NCBI GenBank assembly: GCA_034112445.1
Contig: JAWUVI010000003.1
Location: forward strand, 1-16,497
Reading direction: 5' to 3'
From: Pelagadaptatus sp034112445
GTDB lineage: Bacteria > Pseudomonadota > Gammaproteobacteria > Pseudomonadales > Cellvibrionaceae
Length of the DNA: 16,497 bases
A program made the translations under genes and the position numbers. Positions 7,283-14,575 of this stretch are shown here, piece after piece. Position 1 is the stretch's first letter. Each line of letters opens with the position of its first letter. A model generated the notes under the pieces. The model did no database searches, had not been told where the DNA came from, and saw only the letters and a list, made by a program, of their open reading frames with translations.

Positions 7283-8014
7283 TTGTTGTGGTTATTACTT
7301 GCCTTTGCTTTTGCCGCCTATATGCAGACCATTACTGGGTTTGCTTTCGCATTAGTTGCAATGGGTACTGTTGCAGCCGCAGACATCTACCCTCTTGCAG
7401 AGCTAACGTTCATTATTAGCGCCCTCAGCGTTGTTAACACCACGACCGCACTCAAAGGCTCAACCCAACTTATAGATCGTCGTTTACTAAAAATTGTCCT
7501 GTATGCCTGCATACCCAGCACCGCCTTTAGCTTATGGCTGCTAACCTACTTAAGTGCCGATCATCACTCAGCATTAAAGCTGGTTTTAGGCGCTACTCTG
7601 TTGCTTTTTGGCATTCTGATGATGATAAAGCCGCGCCCATTACAGCACACTTCAGGTAGAAAAGCGGTGGCCTTCAGTGGTTTTATTGCTGGGTTTTCTG
7701 GTGGCTTATTTGCAACCTACGGCCCCCCTATCGCCTTACTTTTTTATCGCCAACCATTGCCCTTACAAACCATCATAAAAACTCTTTTAGCCGTATTTTG
7801 GTGTACGGCTTTAATCCGAATAGGCATGGTTACTCTGACAAATTCGGTTAATGAGAATGTATACTGGCTACTGCCAATAATGTTGCCCTGGGTAGTATTT
7901 TGTACTTGGGTAAGTAAAAAACTTCCCATGCCCTTCAGTGAACTGAGCATGAGACGCTTAGCCTTTTTGGTTGTTATGACATCAGGAGCGAGTATCATTT
8001 GGGGAGTAACATAA
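7283..8014 (+). CDS. TauE/SafE family membrane transporter (sulfite/organic anion exporter-like permease)
   Basis: This is a hydrophobic protein of 243 residues, with about eight predicted membrane helices and the usual length of the family. The two half-repeats carry the family's glycine motifs: QTITGFAFALVAMG (15 to 28) and GFIAGFSGGLFATYGPP (132 to 148). Relatives export sulfite, sulfoacetate and other small anions; the substrate here is unknown. The start is TTG at 7283. An in-frame TGA at 7238 and the lack of any ATG or GTG between leave no better choice, and the first internal ATG (7322) would remove half of helix 1. No ribosome-binding site is visible, and the preceding stop is only 11 nt away, so translation is probably coupled to the SnoaL-like gene. 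Confidence 0.85.
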   Translation: MLWLLLAFAFAAYMQTITGFAFALVAMGTVAAADIYPLAELTFIISALSVVNTTTALKGSTQLIDRRLLKIVLYACIPSTAFSLWLLTYLSADHHSALKLVLGATLLLFGILMMIKPRPLQHTSGRKAVAFSGFIAGFSGGLFATYGPPIALLFYRQPLPLQTIIKTLLAVFWCTALIRIGMVTLTNSVNENVYWLLPIMLPWVVFCTWVSKKLPMPFSELSMRRLAFLVVMTSGASIIWGVT

Positions 8015-8038
8015 ATGAGTCCCACATGAGGCATGACC

Positions 8039-9217
8039 ATGAGTAAATTCAATAAACAAAGTTTATCTGATATACGAGGTGCTGCTCGCTTAGCCATTGA
8101 TGCAACAGTCAACATCACAGATATTGTCGATCAAATGCATCACACTATAGAACTAGGGCATTTACCCATAGGCCCCTCTCGAGCATCAACCACGCAAGGT
8201 CTAACCGGTCTTATTTACAAATCGATAAAAGGATCAACCCGATTAATCGGTAAAGGTATAGACACGGGCATGTCCTCGGTTGCTGGCCTATTACCTGAAG
8301 AGCAAGAGTCCACAGTACGCAACACCATAATTTCGATTCTCAATGGCGCTTATGGTGATCACTTATCTCACTCAAGCAACCCACTTGCCTTAACGATGAG
8401 CCTGCGCTCAGATGGAAGGCTCATTAACCCAGAACAACCCCACCTAGAACTTGCTGTAGAACAAGGTCAACCCGTTACCGATAAAGTTATGATTTTTGCT
8501 CACGGATTGTGCATGAGCGATCAAGACTGGGAAAATAGCGAGGGCAATCTTGGTAAACGTATGGCCAAAGAGCTTGGCTACACACCTCTGTATTTGCGCT
8601 ACAACACGGGCTTACCTATTTCGACTAACGGTGAGAACTTTGCAAACCTACTTGAAGACTTAGTTCAAAATTGGCCCACTCCGATCAGCAATCTAACTTT
8701 AGTCGGGCACAGTATGGGAGGGTTAGTCTCACGCAGTGCTTCTCACCACGCCCACCAAAACGATCATACTTGGCCTGAAAAATTAGGCCAACTGGTTTTC
8801 ATTGGCTCACCCCATCACGGATCTCCACTTGAACGCGGTGGCAACCTAATTGACTACATTATGGGATTAAGTCCCTATATAGCACCATTTGCTCGACTTG
8901 TTAAAGCCCGTAGTGCTGGTATTAAAGATTTAAGGCACGGCAATATCACCACTGAGAATAAGCAATTTATTCAATTACCAACTAATGTGGACTGCTATGC
9001 TTTTGCTGCAATATTAGGAACAGAAAAAACTGTCATCAGCGAGCGTTTAACCGGAGACGGGTTAGTACCCTTAGACAGTGCTTTTGGCATACATAAAGAC
9101 ACCTCTCGCACATTAAACATTCCAGAACAGAATCGATGGATTGGTTGTGAGCTTGGTCACAACGAAATGCTCTGCCACCCTGAAATATTTAAGCAACTGC
9201 ATACTTGGCTTAAATAA
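8039..9217 (+). CDS. Alpha/beta-hydrolase lipase or esterase (PGAP1-like triad)
   Basis: This 392-residue alpha/beta hydrolase has an N-terminal helical region of ~145 residues and no signal peptide. The hydrolase core follows: oxyanion segment FAHGLC (153 to 158), nucleophile elbow GHSMGG with Ser225, Asp340 in TGDGLVPLD, and His374 in LGHNEML, giving a complete Ser-Asp-His triad. The role is hydrolysis of a carboxylic ester, probably lipid-like, in the cytoplasm or at the membrane. Two in-frame ATGs occur at 8033 and 8039. TGAGG (8027 to 8031) is only 1 nt from the first but 7 nt from the second, so 8039 is chosen. It is the last gene of the SnoaL-TauE-lipase run, 24 nt after the TauE stop, and ends at a hairpin shared with the convergent cold-shock gene. 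Confidence 0.88.
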   Translation: MSKFNKQSLSDIRGAARLAIDATVNITDIVDQMHHTIELGHLPIGPSRASTTQGLTGLIYKSIKGSTRLIGKGIDTGMSSVAGLLPEEQESTVRNTIISILNGAYGDHLSHSSNPLALTMSLRSDGRLINPEQPHLELAVEQGQPVTDKVMIFAHGLCMSDQDWENSEGNLGKRMAKELGYTPLYLRYNTGLPISTNGENFANLLEDLVQNWPTPISNLTLVGHSMGGLVSRSASHHAHQNDHTWPEKLGQLVFIGSPHHGSPLERGGNLIDYIMGLSPYIAPFARLVKARSAGIKDLRHGNITTENKQFIQLPTNVDCYAFAAILGTEKTVISERLTGDGLVPLDSAFGIHKDTSRTLNIPEQNRWIGCELGHNEMLCHPEIFKQLHTWLK

Positions 9218-9259
9218 AAATCAAGCCCAGTTCTAGATATTACTTTTGGTAAGTAAAGT

Positions 9260-9290
9260 TCGCGCCTTCAGCAATAAAGGCGCGAGATTT
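9260..9290. terminator. Shared bidirectional terminator hairpin between lipase and cold-shock genes
   Basis: A perfect 9-bp stem, TCGCGCCTT (9260 to 9268) with AAGGCGCGA (9277 to 9285), has an 8-nt loop. The T-run is short (TTTT from 9288) on the plus strand and weak on the minus strand. It lies 42 nt after the lipase stop and directly after the stop of the convergent cold-shock gene. Confidence 0.7.
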
Positions 9291-9613
9291 TAGCCCATCA
9301 ATTGATAAGCCAACAAAGCGGCTCCAGCTAACACAACACAAGCAATCACAACCTTAACGGGGGTAGACATACCACTGCCAGGAGCTTTATGCCCAGGTAG
9401 AAGAGCAACACCTTCAATACTGCAATTGTAGGCCTCTTCTTTGCCGTTATCTTTTTGCCTTACTTCAAAGTGAATCACATCACCTTTTCTGGGTTTACGA
9501 CTCATTGAGCTCAGCGTAGACATGTGAATAAACACATCTTTTTTAAGTTCTTCAGACTTTATAAAGCCGTAGCCTTTATCATTTTTCCAAAATTTCAGAA
9601 TGCCTTTATGCAC
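9290..9613 (-). CDS. Cold-shock-domain protein with C-terminal membrane helix
   Basis: This is a 107-residue protein. Residues 1 to ~70 are a cold-shock domain with RNP1 KGYGFI (13 to 18) and RNP2 VFIHMS (27 to 32), the surfaces that bind single-stranded RNA or DNA. A Gly/Pro linker leads to one hydrophobic helix (~86 to 105) that ends the protein. CSD proteins with membrane tails often carry a longer multi-helix DUF1294 domain; only a single helix is present here. The start is GTG at 9613 with AAAGGAAAG 7 nt upstream; no ATG fits. It is preceded by a strong terminator-like hairpin 43 nt from the start, so it is probably transcribed alone from an AT-rich promoter in that gap or by read-through. 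A role as a membrane-tethered RNA-binding protein is inference. Confidence 0.85.
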   Translation of the reverse strand: MHKGILKFWKNDKGYGFIKSEELKKDVFIHMSTLSSMSRKPRKGDVIHFEVRQKDNGKEEAYNCSIEGVALLPGHKAPGSGMSTPVKVVIACVVLAGAALLAYQLMG

Positions 9614-9891
9614 TGATCTTTCCTTTATTAAATATTTTTATTACTTAAAACGATTAAATCAAAAAGGGTTGTCCTTGCGGACAACCCTTTTTGATTATAA
9701 TGATGGCGTAGAAGCAGGGGTTCAGACTCACTACTTAACCTATTGTTTTAAAAGAGATTTATACCTTTTATAAATAGGACAGTGTTACAACCGATGTTAC
9801 ATAAATCAATGAGACTTTAAATTCGAGCCCTTGAAACACTCCGCAATAATACTGAAAGAGTTCCTGTCGGGTCAAGCTATTTACCTCAGGG
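9614..9891. other. Intergenic region between amidohydrolase and cold-shock genes
   Basis: No coding frame is supported on either strand. The 18-bp hairpin at 9657 to 9696 lies in it. The ~195 nt between the amidohydrolase stop and the hairpin could be a long 3' untranslated region or a short RNA gene. An AT-rich block at 9614 to 9656 probably holds the cold-shock gene's promoter. Confidence 0.4.
9657..9696 (-). terminator. Strong 18-bp terminator-like hairpin
   Basis: A perfect 18-bp inverted repeat (9657 to 9674 with 9679 to 9696) encloses a 4-nt TTGC loop. On the minus strand the GC-rich core GGGTTGTCC/GGACAACCC is followed by TTTTTGATTT, a good intrinsic terminator. It is nearly symmetric, so it could act both ways, but only minus-strand transcripts arrive here. 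Confidence 0.85.
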
Positions 9892-11418
9892 CTATCTCGC
9901 TAACAATCGTCTGCCCGGGAATTGATTTTCAACCAACGCTGAATTTTTCATTACTTGTACACCGTTTACAATGACATGATGAAAGCCAACAGCTTCTTGA
10001 TATGGATTTTGGTAAGTCGCTTTTGAGGTGATATTTACTGCATCAAAAATAGTGATATCGGCATCTGCCCCTACTTTAATACGGCCTTTATGTTTGAATA
10101 ATGGTGCAAAGTTTTCTAAACGCTTGGCCGGTAACAAGGTCATCTTTTCTATAGCCTCTGGCAAGTCGATTAGGTTTTCCTCCCTAACATACTGACCTAA
10201 TATTTTACTAAAAGAACCATTATGCGGCGCTACTGTTTTATCTTTATCCTCCATTGGCAGCAAATCACTGACGATAATAACACCCTCTTCTTTCACAGCC
10301 ATTTGGGTATATTCTTCTTTTAAGTAATGATGAATCACACCGCTGTTAGGATGATTTTTCCGAGCGTCCAGCCAGGTCTCTTCTGTAAAACGCTCCCCGG
10401 TTTCTCCCCATTCAACATCTTCATAGTCAATCCCAAAAATAGCTTTCCAGTCACGATTGAATACGGCAGAACTAATAAATGTAGACCCCGCGTTATAAGG
10501 AAGAACTTCGGTAGTGACATCAACACCTTGCTCACGGGCTTTATTTATTGCGTCTAAGAACAGGCGAGTATTTTTCATTGCATTATGAGTCACATGACAA
10601 ATATGCAATGAAGTTCCATATGTCTTTGCCATTTCAAGAACTTCATACAATCCAGCTGGATCGCCATTAATTCCACGGCGTATATGTACAAATAGTGGTG
10701 CTTTATGCTCGGCCGCCACCTGAAAGATCATACCCAACTCTTCTGAGTTTACCGCTTCGCTAATATAATCAAGCGCAAGTCCAATACCAATCCCACCATT
10801 ATCCAGTCCGGTCTCTAAATGGTCTCGTAGTGAAACTAGCTCCTCTGCATCCACATGATCTTGAAATGTGTTGTGAAGCGCTTCATTCTGCTCCATTACT
10901 AATGATCTCAGAGCTGTATACCAACCCTTTAAATTTACTGGCTTGGGCTTATGCATTGCGTGAGGTACAGCAATGCCCTGCTTTTCTAATATGCGCATCG
11001 AGAGATAACCCGCCGACGCACCATAGTTTATGAGCGGCTGCTCAGCTATTTTATTTCCGTAGGCGCTAACGGGGTATGCACCAGCTTCTAATTCAAGTGC
11101 GGTAGTCACTCCGTCAAACAACTGGTAATACTGCCCTAACGGTGTAGGGGAATGTGTATGTAAATCAATAAACCCAGGGCTGACCACCAAGCCACTAGCA
11201 TCAACCACATTATCGGCCTGCAGTGGTGTCATTGAAATCTCAACAATCTTATTGCCTTGTATGCCTATATGACGCACGCTATCTAATCCTGACTCTGGAT
11301 CAATAACTCGCCCATTATTAATAACCATCGAGTAAGAGGCAGCAAAGGTCGACCCGCAAAATAGAGTAGAGATTAGAAGCAAGTAGGTAAATATTAAGCG
11401 AGAGAATTTAATTATCAT
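9892..11418 (-). CDS. Exported D-aminoacylase-like amidohydrolase (N-acyl-D-amino-acid deacylase family)
   Basis: This is a 508-residue protein from the chosen start. Residues 1 to 26 form a signal peptide (MIIKFSRLIF onward, cleavage near TFA), so it acts in the periplasm. The mature protein has a beta-sandwich plus TIM-barrel amidohydrolase layout. Metal-site candidates are HTH at 87 to 89 (GFIDLHTHS), Glu111, His245, His272/275/278 (HICHVTH) and Asp385 (IIVSD). The C-terminal APHNGSFSKILGQYVRE (397 to 413) matches the D-aminoacylase pattern. The likely reaction is hydrolysis of an N-acyl bond or a related amide. Four ATGs cluster at 11442, 11433, 11427 and 11418. The last gives the best signal peptide, has GGAA about 9 nt upstream, and leaves a ~30-nt leader after the predicted promoter. 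Substrate is unknown. It is divergent from the MBL gene. Confidence 0.85.
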   Translation of the reverse strand: MIIKFSRLIFTYLLLISTLFCGSTFAASYSMVINNGRVIDPESGLDSVRHIGIQGNKIVEISMTPLQADNVVDASGLVVSPGFIDLHTHSPTPLGQYYQLFDGVTTALELEAGAYPVSAYGNKIAEQPLINYGASAGYLSMRILEKQGIAVPHAMHKPKPVNLKGWYTALRSLVMEQNEALHNTFQDHVDAEELVSLRDHLETGLDNGGIGIGLALDYISEAVNSEELGMIFQVAAEHKAPLFVHIRRGINGDPAGLYEVLEMAKTYGTSLHICHVTHNAMKNTRLFLDAINKAREQGVDVTTEVLPYNAGSTFISSAVFNRDWKAIFGIDYEDVEWGETGERFTEETWLDARKNHPNSGVIHHYLKEEYTQMAVKEEGVIIVSDLLPMEDKDKTVAPHNGSFSKILGQYVREENLIDLPEAIEKMTLLPAKRLENFAPLFKHKGRIKVGADADITIFDAVNITSKATYQNPYQEAVGFHHVIVNGVQVMKNSALVENQFPGRRLLAR

Positions 11419-11456
11419 TATTGTCATTTCCATAAAGCTCATAAAATTCGTAATGA

Positions 11457-11485
11457 ACTATATAGCAATAGCTTATGGCTGTTAA
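11457..11485 (-). promoter_or_regulatory. Candidate sigma-70 promoter of the amidohydrolase gene
   Basis: On the minus strand, TTAACA (11485 to 11480) is followed by a 17-nt spacer and TATAGT (11462 to 11457). Transcription would start near 11450, about 30 nt before the ATG at 11418. Confidence 0.45.
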
Positions 11486-11552
11486 TATTATTAGGTCACA
11501 GTAAAATTAAGAGTTCCAGACAATACCACTCTTTCAAAGTTGAGAAGAACAC

Positions 11553-12575
11553 ATGACGTTAGTGCGAGTATTACTTGGGTCACTGGTTGTTGTTATAACG
11601 GCGTCTATTGGCCTATATCACTATGCGATCAACACCTATACAACGCCCCCCGTTAACCCCGATTGGCAATTGTCCGCCGCTGAACAAAGCTCTGAGGATT
11701 CTATAAGTGTTAGGTTTTCAGGTACCTCAACCTTATTGTTTGATGACGGTGAAACCCAGTGGATGGTGGATGGTTGGTTTTCTCGCCCAACGCCTATGCA
11801 GTTGCTACTGGGCGGAGTGACGCCGAACATGACGGCTATTGATTACGGCCTGCAGGCCAATAAGGTCACTAAGTTAGCCGCCATATTCCCAATGCATTCT
11901 CATTATGATCACGCTATGGACTCGCCGGAAGTTGCTAAGCGCACAGGAGCCCTGTTGTTGGGGTCAGAGTCTACCGCCAATATTGGCCGTGGTTGGGGCT
12001 TATCTGAAGCGCAAATAAAGGTGGTTGAAAATCGACAATCTTTCAACCTAGGTAAATTCATCATCACCCCCATTGAATCGAAACATTTTGAATTCCCCAA
12101 CCCAAAACTACGCGAGCGTGCTTTAGGTAATCCGGCCATAACCGAGCCCTTGATCCCGCCAGTAAAGGCTTTTGATTATCGGTTAGGTAAAGCTTACGTA
12201 TTGCATGTCGCTCACCCCAAAGGCAACTGGATTATTGTCGGGAGTGCTGGTTATGAAGAAGGAATACTCGACGGTTTTCAGGCTGACACCGTATTTTTAG
12301 GTATTGGCGGTATCGGCACTCAAACACCCGAGTACCGTGAGTCATTTTGGCAAGATACTGTTGGCAGTATAAATCCTCAGAGAATTATCCCGATTCATTT
12401 TGACAGCTTAATTGCACCGATTACGGATCCTTTGCGCGGCGCTTCTCTAGCGGAGAATTTCATGTCGGGCGGAGCAGAAGTGACTCGTCGTTTTTTGGAT
12501 GACAAAGCTGACGCACAAAAGAGTGTTAAGTTTGCGACCTTACCGAAGTTTAAAAAAGTTGTTTTATATGATTAA
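11553..12575 (+). CDS. Membrane-anchored metallo-beta-lactamase-fold hydrolase
   Basis: This is a 340-residue protein. Residues ~4 to 27 are a hydrophobic segment acting as a signal anchor or uncleaved signal, placing the domain in the periplasm. The metal motif HSHYDH (His115, His117, Asp119, His120) is the standard HxHxDH pair-of-metals site of the MBL superfamily. Later histidines (SKHFEF, LHVAHPKG, IPIHFDS) supply likely further ligands. It resembles the UlaG/YcfU-like branch more than true beta-lactamases; the substrate cannot be assigned. GAGAAG lies about 6 nt before the ATG. It is divergent from the exported amidohydrolase, and both products are predicted outside the cytoplasm. The 3' end overlaps the convergent acyltransferase gene by 4 nt, sharing the TTAA. 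Confidence 0.83.
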   Translation: MTLVRVLLGSLVVVITASIGLYHYAINTYTTPPVNPDWQLSAAEQSSEDSISVRFSGTSTLLFDDGETQWMVDGWFSRPTPMQLLLGGVTPNMTAIDYGLQANKVTKLAAIFPMHSHYDHAMDSPEVAKRTGALLLGSESTANIGRGWGLSEAQIKVVENRQSFNLGKFIITPIESKHFEFPNPKLRERALGNPAITEPLIPPVKAFDYRLGKAYVLHVAHPKGNWIIVGSAGYEEGILDGFQADTVFLGIGGIGTQTPEYRESFWQDTVGSINPQRIIPIHFDSLIAPITDPLRGASLAENFMSGGAEVTRRFLDDKADAQKSVKFATLPKFKKVVLYD

Positions 12576-13483
12576 TTCTCTTCGCTCTGTAATGACTCAG
12601 TCAGCATTTTTTTAAACCTAGAATCTTTATCATGCCAAAACTGTGTTAACCACTTTTGTAAGGCTATTTTTTGCGTACGATCATTCATGAGATCACCTCT
12701 GAGTTCACGATCGATTTTTTGCGTATGAATTTCAATGTGTACACGTTTCACTCGGCCGCCAAGAAGATCAGCAAAGCTCGGAATACCATCAGGGTAACAA
12801 ATGGTGGCATCAACCAGTGTGTTCAAATGCTCGCCCATAGCATCAAGTACCGAAGTGATACTGCCAGCTTGAGGCTTCAGCAAATAGTTAAAAGGAGATT
12901 TTTGCTTATCATGCTTTGCCTGGGTAAAACGAGTACCTTCAATAAAGCTCATTACGCTCACAGGCTTATGCTTAAACTTAGCACAAGCTTTACGGGTGGT
13001 TTCTAAGTCTTTACCACGTAAGTGAGGGTTCTTTTTCAAAAAAGACTGGCTATAGCGCTGCATAAATGGAAAGTCGAGTGCCCACCAAGCTAATCCTAAG
13101 ATAGGCACATAAATGAGCTCTTTTTTTAGAAAGAACTTTAAGAAGGGAATATGGCCATGTAAGGCTCGTTGTAAAACAAGAATATCTACCCAGCTCTGGT
13201 GATTCGCCACCACCAAATACCAATCTTTTTTATTCAACGCCTCTAAACCGGTGACTTCAATTTCTATTTTTGTAAATAGCTTTTGATTAAATGTATTCAC
13301 TGCCACCCAATTGCTCGCCATTCTATCCAATAAATAGCTAAACAGCTTTTTAGACGGTATCAGCGGTATTAAAGCCTTAAACAGTGAGAAAACTAAAATA
13401 GGGATTAACCAAAAAAGTGTATTTAAGGCATAGAGACTAAACGAAAGTAAGGTGATAAATGGCGCAGGTAAGAAATTAAACAT
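12572..13483 (-). CDS. yihG: Lysophospholipid (1-acylglycerol-3-phosphate) acyltransferase, YihG type
   Basis: This 303-residue membrane acyltransferase of the PlsC/LPLAT family transfers an acyl chain to a lysophospholipid such as lysophosphatidic acid at the inner membrane. Residues ~8 to 42 are hydrophobic. The catalytic motif NHQSWVD (94 to 100; His95, Asp100) and the glycerol-phosphate motif EGTR (182 to 185) are intact. Stretches such as KKDWYLVVANH, VPILGLAWWALDFPFMQRYS and RGKDLETTRKAC follow the E. coli YihG pattern closely from recall, and the length is close to that protein (~310). Only a distant AGG precedes the ATG. It is convergent with the MBL gene, with stops overlapping and no room for a terminator. 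In E. coli, YihG is a secondary acyltransferase affecting fatty-acid composition; the same here is inference. Confidence 0.87.
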   Translation of the reverse strand: MFNFLPAPFITLLSFSLYALNTLFWLIPILVFSLFKALIPLIPSKKLFSYLLDRMASNWVAVNTFNQKLFTKIEIEVTGLEALNKKDWYLVVANHQSWVDILVLQRALHGHIPFLKFFLKKELIYVPILGLAWWALDFPFMQRYSQSFLKKNPHLRGKDLETTRKACAKFKHKPVSVMSFIEGTRFTQAKHDKQKSPFNYLLKPQAGSITSVLDAMGEHLNTLVDATICYPDGIPSFADLLGGRVKRVHIEIHTQKIDRELRGDLMNDRTQKIALQKWLTQFWHDKDSRFKKMLTESLQSEEN

Positions 13484-13788
13484 GGTATCGATGTGTGCCT
13501 AAGCAATTAATAAACAGCTTGAATTATCATATTTAATCATGCCCTGCTCATCAATTGTAATTAAAGTGGCTTTATTCCCAAGAGATTTATTCTATAAGCA
13601 TTTAAGGTCACTATAACGCCAACAAAGTCACCGACGAGCTCGCGCATGGCCGATGCCTGCTCTTGTGCCGCTTCATCTCCAGCAAGATTCAGCCTGAACT
13701 GAACAAGACAGTAATACACAAAAACATAGGTATATAACCGTCTTAGTTGCTTGCGCCATGAATATCCTTTTTATCTAATAATCAACAA
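13484..13788. other. Intergenic stretch between acyltransferase and crotonase genes, holding a small broken ORF
   Basis: About 305 nt without an intact recognisable gene. Most of it is taken up by the frameshifted small ORF at 13561 to 13759. The part next to the acyltransferase (13484 to 13560) is AT-rich and should contain its promoter, but I could not single one out. Confidence 0.5.
13561..13759 (-). pseudogene. Small secreted-protein ORF split by a frameshift
   Basis: AAAGGA lies 5 nt before an ATG at 13759. This frame gives a 28-residue peptide with a clear signal sequence (MAQATKTVIYLCFCVLLSCS, then VQAES) and stops at a TGA at 13673 to 13675. A different minus-strand frame then reads on with protein-like composition (LAGDEAAQEQASAMRELVGD near its start) to a TAA at 13561 to 13563. 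Joined by a one-base shift near 13675 to 13690, the two would make a ~65-residue exported protein. The Ala/Glu/Val-rich second part is also more GC-rich than its surroundings. It starts 29 nt after the crotonase stop, so it may be the last member of that operon. I do not recognise the family. A sequencing indel, a true pseudogene, or only a 28-residue peptide are all possible. Confidence 0.4.
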
Positions 13789-14490
13789 CTAACCTAATAG
13801 AGCCATATTCTCTTGGTAGTCTTGCTCAATAGCCTGATCAATCGCGGCCAATAAATCAGCGCGCACTTTTAATTTAGTCGCTGTATGTGCCGGCATATTT
13901 AAGCCCGCCAGACGCTGCGCTTCAGCCGTGGCGGAAGCCATTAGTTCTTCTGCTGGTACGATTCTATCTAAGAATCCCCCCTCAACGGCTTCGGCTGGGG
14001 AAAAGATTTGGGCATTGATAATTGCGCGCTGAAAGTATGATGGTGTTAAGCGAGCACGAGGTAACTCAATGCCAAACTGATGCATGGTCATGCCGATCTG
14101 GACTTCGTTTAGACCTATCTGGAATGGACCATCAACACCAATACGATAATCACAAGCCATTAAGGTAAAACACCCTTGAGCCAAAGAGTGACCCGTACAA
14201 ACACCAACTACTGGGGTTGGAAACGCTAATAGGCGACGACAAAGTGTCGAGCCTGCTTTTACCATTTCAATACCCGCTGCGGCATCGGCTTGAAACACTT
14301 TCAAATCAAAACCTGCAGAGAAAATACCTGGTTGACCTACAATCATGACTACGGCTTTAGCTGTTTCAGCCTGATCTAACGCGCCATTAATGGCGGCAAT
14401 ATGGTCAGGGGACATGGCGTTTACTTTGCCGTTTTGTAGGGTAATCGTGGCAATGGAGCCGTCTAATTGATAGTTCACTAAATCAGTCAT
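13789..14490 (-). CDS. Crotonase-superfamily enoyl-CoA hydratase/isomerase-like protein
   Basis: This is a 233-residue crotonase-fold protein that acts on acyl-CoA thioesters in the cytoplasm. The oxyanion-hole loop FSAGFDLKV (57 to 65) and the second loop TGHSLAQGC (99 to 107) are present. Of the two hydratase glutamates in rat mitochondrial crotonase, the one in PE(I/V) is kept as Glu129 (GLNEVQIG), but the one in GGCEL is replaced, aligning with Phe108 in QGCFTL. One glutamate is typical of delta3,delta2-enoyl-CoA isomerases and other non-hydratase members, so hydratase activity is doubtful. The frame stays open upstream to 14613, but the ATG at 14490 gives the usual N-terminus (MTDLVNYQLDG) with GAG 8 nt ahead. 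It follows the dienelactone-hydrolase gene by 85 nt, probably in one transcript. Confidence 0.86.
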   Translation of the reverse strand: MTDLVNYQLDGSIATITLQNGKVNAMSPDHIAAINGALDQAETAKAVVMIVGQPGIFSAGFDLKVFQADAAAGIEMVKAGSTLCRRLLAFPTPVVGVCTGHSLAQGCFTLMACDYRIGVDGPFQIGLNEVQIGMTMHQFGIELPRARLTPSYFQRAIINAQIFSPAEAVEGGFLDRIVPAEELMASATAEAQRLAGLNMPAHTATKLKVRADLLAAIDQAIEQDYQENMALLG

Positions 14491-14575
14491 GGTTATCTCT
14501 GTAATGTTTGTATTAATTTGTGTGCTGCACTGTAAAAAATTTAACTCTAAATCACCAGTAATCCTTGATAAAAAA

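Noticed and set aside
7744..8118. 124-codon minus-strand frame across the TauE end and lipase start
   Set aside because: It overlaps two well-supported plus-strand genes and shows no independent coding signal.
10327..11033. Plus-strand frames of 67 to 76 codons inside the amidohydrolase gene
   Set aside because: They are shadows of a gene with clear metal-binding motifs and a signal peptide on the other strand.
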